A stretch of DNA of 64,000 bases from Chlorobaculum limnaeum (GTDB lineage Bacteria; Bacteroidota; Chlorobiia; Chlorobiales; Chlorobiaceae). Both the position numbers and the translations under genes were made by a program. Where the stretch lies: contig NZ_CP017305.1 in the NCBI RefSeq assembly GCF_001747405.1, positions 142,001-206,000 on the forward strand. Reading direction: 5' to 3'. Under the pieces are notes generated by a model that saw nothing but the letters and a program-made list of their open reading frames with translations, made no database searches and was not told the origin of the DNA. Positions 60,716 to 64,000 of this stretch are shown piece after piece. Position 1 is the stretch's first letter; the number at the start of each line of letters is the position of its first letter.

Positions 60716-61214
60716 CGGTTTGTTGCGGGCAATGAAGTTGAATGATGGTCTCGATGATGCCGGTCGTCGAGCGGCCTTCGAGGAGCGGCACGGTCAGGAC
60801 GGAGCCGCCGTGCGCAATGACGGCACTGGCTCCTGCGATTTTGTCGATCGCCCAGTCGGCCCCCTTGACCAGAATGTCCGGCAGTAACATGCCGATCAGC
60901 GCTTCGGGCGTATCGTCATCGAAAAGCGTGACGGCATCGACCGCTCCGAGCGCCGAGAGCACCTCGGCGCGGTCATGCTCCGGAGCCACCGGGCGCTTCG
61001 GCCCTTTGAGCCGCCTTACCGAAGCGTCGGTGTTCAGCCCGACCACGAGCCGGTCGCCAAGCCCGCGAGCTGCGGCGAGGTAGCGCACATGCCCGGCATG
61101 AAGAATGTCGAAGCAGCCGTTGGTAAAGACGACCTTCTCCCCGTTGGCCTGCCAGTTCCGAACCTTCAGCATCATATCGTCATGGGAGCACAGCTTGCTT
61201 GGCATGTCGGGCAT
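60708..61214 (-). CDS. D-beta-D-heptose 1-phosphate adenylyltransferase (RfaE2-type)
   Basis: Cytidylyltransferase-fold enzyme that adenylates heptose 1-phosphate for LPS core synthesis. The 168 residues show [24 protein letters not shown], with the HxGH motif as HAGH, then [16 protein letters not shown] and [13 protein letters not shown]. It corresponds to the C-terminal half of E. coli HldE; here it stands alone. Its 3' end overlaps the tamB start. An LpxL-type gene is nearby, so this end of the window is envelope-related. Confidence 0.92.
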   Translation of the reverse strand: MPDMPSKLCSHDDMMLKVRNWQANGEKVVFTNGCFDILHAGHVRYLAAARGLGDRLVVGLNTDASVRRLKGPKRPVAPEHDRAEVLSALGAVDAVTLFDDDTPEALIGMLLPDILVKGADWAIDKIAGASAVIAHGGSVLTVPLLEGRSTTGIIETIIQLHCPQQTGG

Positions 61215-61515
61215 TCATGAATTATTACGTTGAACGGAAACACCTTTTATATAATAAATAAATATAATGCGAGAACGCATTCGGGAATAACCGGAAAAGC
61301 AGGAAATGGGTTCCGGCGAAATTTTGCCGTCGCGGCTCAACTTCCTGTTTTCTTCTATCGCTTGGTTTCGTACCTTCTGAAAAGTTTTCCGGTCATGGAT
61401 CAATTAACCGGAGGGGCAGCTGAAGAAATTCATCGCATTTTGCCAGATGCATGGAACAGCCAGCTCTCGGCGGTTTTGCTGTTTTCCATGACTATGGACA
61501 GAGAAGTTGTTTGTC
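61215..61515. other. Intergenic region between divergent envelope genes
   Basis: About 300 bases, AT-rich near 61230-61270. I see no gene with a family match. Promoters for rfaE2 and for the acyltransferase should lie here. Confidence 0.4.
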
Positions 61516-62454
61516 ATGGGATTAAATGCAAAAGTGTCGCCAAAACGATTCTGGAAAAAAATCCGGAGAAAATCGAAGGCGGCATCCGGGAGGTTGATGT
61601 ACGTCATACTCACCCTGCTCGGAGTTATAGTGCGGAAACTCGACCGGCGTCAGGCACGCCGGTTTGCCGTCCTGATCGGGGATTTTATGCATCGCGTGCT
61701 CGGTATCCGGCGCGACCTCGTCTATCGAAACCTCAGTCTCACCTTTCCTGACAAATCACCGGACGAAATTCGCCGGATCGCCAGGGGCGTTTACCGAAAC
61801 GTGGCCTCGGCGCTGCTCGAAGTCCTCAATCTGCCGTTGATCCGGAGCCGGGAGGACGCAGCCGCGCTGGTCGATATTGAGGGCGATACCGCATTCGAGG
61901 AGTGGCGTCGCGCCGGAAAGGGTGGCGCAGTGCTCATTTCAGCCCATTACGGCAACTGGGAGCTGATGGCGATGGCTTTCGGCCTCATGATCCGCCCCAT
62001 CACTATCATCGTCAAACGGTTGCGCAACCGGATGGTCGATCAGAAGATGAACGGGTTCCGCACCATGCAGGGGAACCGCATCGTATACCCGCGTCAATCG
62101 GTCAGGGCGGGGTTGCGCCTGCTACAGAATGGCGGCACGCTGGCTATACTCGGCGACCAGTCTGACCCGGACGAGGCGAATTTCGGCGAGTTTCTCGGGC
62201 GGCGGGCCACCATATTGCACGGCGCGGCTTTTTTTGCGCTCCGGGCGAAAGTGCCGCTCTTCATGCCCATCTGCACGAGCAACGGCGACGGGCGTTACAC
62301 CATCACCGTCAGCCAGATCGACACCTCCGGCCTCACCTTCAACAAGGCGGATATCGCCACGCTCGCCGCCCGCTACACCAGCGCCATTGAAGCACAGATC
62401 CTCCGTCGCCCCGAAGAGTGGTTCTGGCTGCACGATCGCTGGAAGCGAAGCTGA
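61516..62454 (+). CDS. LpxL/HtrB-type lysophospholipid acyltransferase
   Basis: Adds a secondary acyl chain to lipid A or a related lipid at the inner membrane. From the ATG at 61516 it has 312 residues; a later ATG at 61597 is possible. The HX4(D/E) acyltransferase motif is HYGNWE near 140, preceded by GGAVLISA. One membrane anchor is at the start (LMYVILTLLGVIV). The C-terminal PEEWFWLHDRWKR is standard for the family. It is followed by the AT-rich region. Confidence 0.93.
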   Translation: MGLNAKVSPKRFWKKIRRKSKAASGRLMYVILTLLGVIVRKLDRRQARRFAVLIGDFMHRVLGIRRDLVYRNLSLTFPDKSPDEIRRIARGVYRNVASALLEVLNLPLIRSREDAAALVDIEGDTAFEEWRRAGKGGAVLISAHYGNWELMAMAFGLMIRPITIIVKRLRNRMVDQKMNGFRTMQGNRIVYPRQSVRAGLRLLQNGGTLAILGDQSDPDEANFGEFLGRRATILHGAAFFALRAKVPLFMPICTSNGDGRYTITVSQIDTSGLTFNKADIATLAARYTSAIEAQILRRPEEWFWLHDRWKRS

Positions 62455-63809
62455 AGGGGGCTTCGGGTTATCCGGTAAAGGTTCACTCAAAAGACTGAAC
62501 CCGCTCTTCAAGAGGCCACTCAGGCTCTTCGGTCGGATGCCCAATTCCTGTCTAACGTCATGACGTCGCATCCAACGTATTCGATATTGCCAGCCAGAAT
62601 AAAACATGTACGCGATTTGGCAACGCCAACTGGACGCATGCGTACATTCGTCTTGAATATGCCGATCCACATGCGCTCATCCTCAGATAAAACCATAAAA
62701 AATTATGGGTTATACACAATTGACAAACCGCTGTACTGATAAAAGAGCTTCCCGAGTATTGAGACGTGAACTTTCCGGTTGAACATAGTTTTTTTGATTT
62801 CAACGGTAACCGTCATTCATGGTATTTGAAAAGAGGTATCTCCATATTGAATTATAAGGTTATGGATGTTTTTGCATAGGACTTCAAGGTCTTGTTTATA
62901 ACGAAGTCAATGCACACTTTATCGCCTCTGGAGCCAGAATATGCGCGAGTTGGATAAATAGTGTTTGGGCAAAAAATCGCTCCGGTAACAAAATATCACC
63001 ACATAGCCGCTGAAATTGATTTGGGTAAAATCTCTTTTTTGCTCAAGATTCTCGAGACAGCCTGAAAAAGATTGCCTTTTTCATAAGATTAAAGAGTAGG
63101 GTACTCTAAGAGTAGTTTTGTTGGTTTGATGTATTTATATTATCGGTATTACTTGAGTTGCGCGCTATATATATTGTGTATATTTATGTTATTATTTAGT
63201 CATAACATTGTGCCTTGAGAATTAATTTATTGTGCATTATTACTTTGATGTTGTATATTATGGTAATATTTTGTCAGGAGATTTAGGAGCAGTTATTGCT
63301 TTGTATACCTATTATCTATATATTGATGAGGGGCTAAATTAAGCGACACCTTGAGCAGGTGAGTGTTCATTGAATCGATCTGGTTTAGATGATTTTGGTC
63401 TGTCTGATGAACTTTTAATACCGGTAATTCTTATGTCTCGGAACAGCCAGCTTGTCTTGTTAACTGTCAAAATTCTGATTGAATGTCAGAAGGAATTCAC
63501 TTCTGACGAGATCGAGAATTCAGTCAATAGTAGAGTGTAATACATGTATATGATCAATTTATATAATCAGTATACAGGTGCCTGTTCTGGTTAATAAAAG
63601 GCATGGTAAGTATCGGCAATACTGTTTTGGTTTGCTATGGTTAAACTTTATATGGTTAAGTAAAGTATTTTATTAATAGGGTTATATCATGACAGCAGTA
63701 TTGATATCTTTTATAAGTACTCTGTTTCTATTCGTCAATATAATGTACAAGATATGAGGCAGGCGGTTTGTTTGGTGATCAACTTCAGGAAAAGTGAAAT
63801 AGTCAGTAA
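62455..63809. other. AT-rich region with almost no coding content
   Basis: 1355 bases, with GC content falling to roughly a third in parts. The only candidate is the small frame at 63370-63540. No rRNA, tRNA, insertion sequence or clear repeat array is seen. It marks the change from high-GC chromosome to an AT-rich polysaccharide-type region. Confidence 0.6.
63370..63540 (+). CDS. Possible small gene, unknown
   Basis: A TTG-started frame of 56 codons (LNRSGLDDFGLSDELLIPVI, then an ILIECQKEFTSDEIENSV segment) with AGGTGA about 9 bases upstream. Its composition is protein-like (amphipathic helices, few rare residues), unlike the surrounding sequence. No family recognised. It could be a remnant of a longer gene. 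It is weakly supported. Confidence 0.3.
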   Translation: MNRSGLDDFGLSDELLIPVILMSRNSQLVLLTVKILIECQKEFTSDEIENSVNSRV

Positions 63810-64000
63810 ATGAAGCTTTTTCAGAATAGCGTTTATTTAGCTTGGGCCGATACCAAGGCTCGTTACAAAAAGAGTGTTCTTGGGCCATTCTGGCCAGTAC
63901 TTACTAATCTGATAGGTGTACTTGGTCTTAGTGTAGTTTGGGCTAATCTGCTTAATGAAAACATGACTACTTTTGTTCCTTCTCTGACTTTAGGGCTGAT
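63810..64000 (+). CDS. ABC-2 type polysaccharide-export permease, N-terminal part
   Basis: The gene continues beyond the window. The first 63 residues (MKLFQNSVYLAWADTKARYK, then SVLGPFWPVLTNLIGVLGLSVVW) match the opening of Wzm/RfbA-type transporters that move O-antigen or other polysaccharide to the periplasm. The first membrane segment is at about residue 28-46. A stop codon directly before the ATG fixes the start. It is probably the first gene of an AT-rich surface-polysaccharide cluster. Confidence 0.82.
   Translation, partial: MKLFQNSVYLAWADTKARYKKSVLGPFWPVLTNLIGVLGLSVVWANLLNENMTTFVPSLTLGL

Noticed and set aside
63682-63888. A 68-codon minus-strand frame near the window end
   Set aside because: It overlaps the start of the polysaccharide-export permease and has no coding character.

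Overview
The window looks like chromosome from a green sulfur bacterium (Chlorobiaceae, closest in feel to Chlorobaculum). The reasons are a two-gene 2-oxoglutarate:ferredoxin oxidoreductase (korA with fused gamma and alpha parts, then korB) of the reductive TCA cycle, the efp-accB-accC order, paired two-cluster ferredoxins, a CrtISO-like oxidoreductase, and high-GC genes with many short intergenic repeats. The genus is inferred from gene content and style, not from a database search.

Layout. 0-4.1 kb: fatty-acid initiation (accC, accB, accA) with efp and an HU gene. 4.2-7.7 kb: korB, korA and a small Cys-rich protein. 8-12.8 kb: alaS, two tandem ferredoxin-like genes, serB. 13-15.7 kb: a TIR-domain gene whose 3' end has been cut off by a complete insertion sequence. 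15.8-22.4 kb: guaA, a class A penicillin-binding protein, an alpha/beta hydrolase, a DedA protein, tRNA-Pro(GGG), a GyrI-like protein. 22.4-29.4 kb: a carotenoid-isomerase-like oxidoreductase, a radical SAM protein with its usual partner, a DUF4143 ATPase and a DrrAB-like ABC exporter. 29.4-34.3 kb: glpK and a CWC zinc-ribbon-like gene bracketed by two 140-bp MITE-like repeats, then an MBL-fold enzyme, a small cytochrome c, an SDR protein and an unknown gene. 34.5-39.2 kb: clpC, an exported Met/Gly/Pro-rich protein and a trpB2-type gene. 39.3-41.8 kb: an AT-richer islet with an unknown NTPase-like gene, a RelB/ParE-like toxin-antitoxin pair, a relic of a foreign guaA 3' end, and tRNA-Leu(UAA). 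41.9-49.4 kb: thiL, ftsY, a truncated ATPase start, satD-like, DUF3307, a Uri-type nuclease, pcm and ppiD. 49.7-62.5 kb: a PEP-CTERM protein, PTS enzyme I, dnaB, a family-4 uracil-DNA glycosylase, coaBC, tamB, rfaE2 and an LpxL-type acyltransferase. The last 1.5 kb is AT-rich and nearly gene-free, and ends inside an ABC-2 polysaccharide-export permease, probably the edge of a surface-polysaccharide cluster.

Most genes are ordinary housekeeping. The most unusual signal is a pair of AT-richer accessory genes 26 kb apart: the TIR gene at 13.1 kb and the NTPase-like gene at 39.5 kb. Their upstream regions are clearly related. Each has a near-identical TTGACG-N16-TAnATT promoter block, then a hairpin at the matching place but with different sequence, then a shared GATCAG block. 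This suggests a common origin or common control of two likely defence genes. A second notable point is the guaA tail relic next to tRNA-Leu, which resembles the carried-over attachment end of a lost integrative element.
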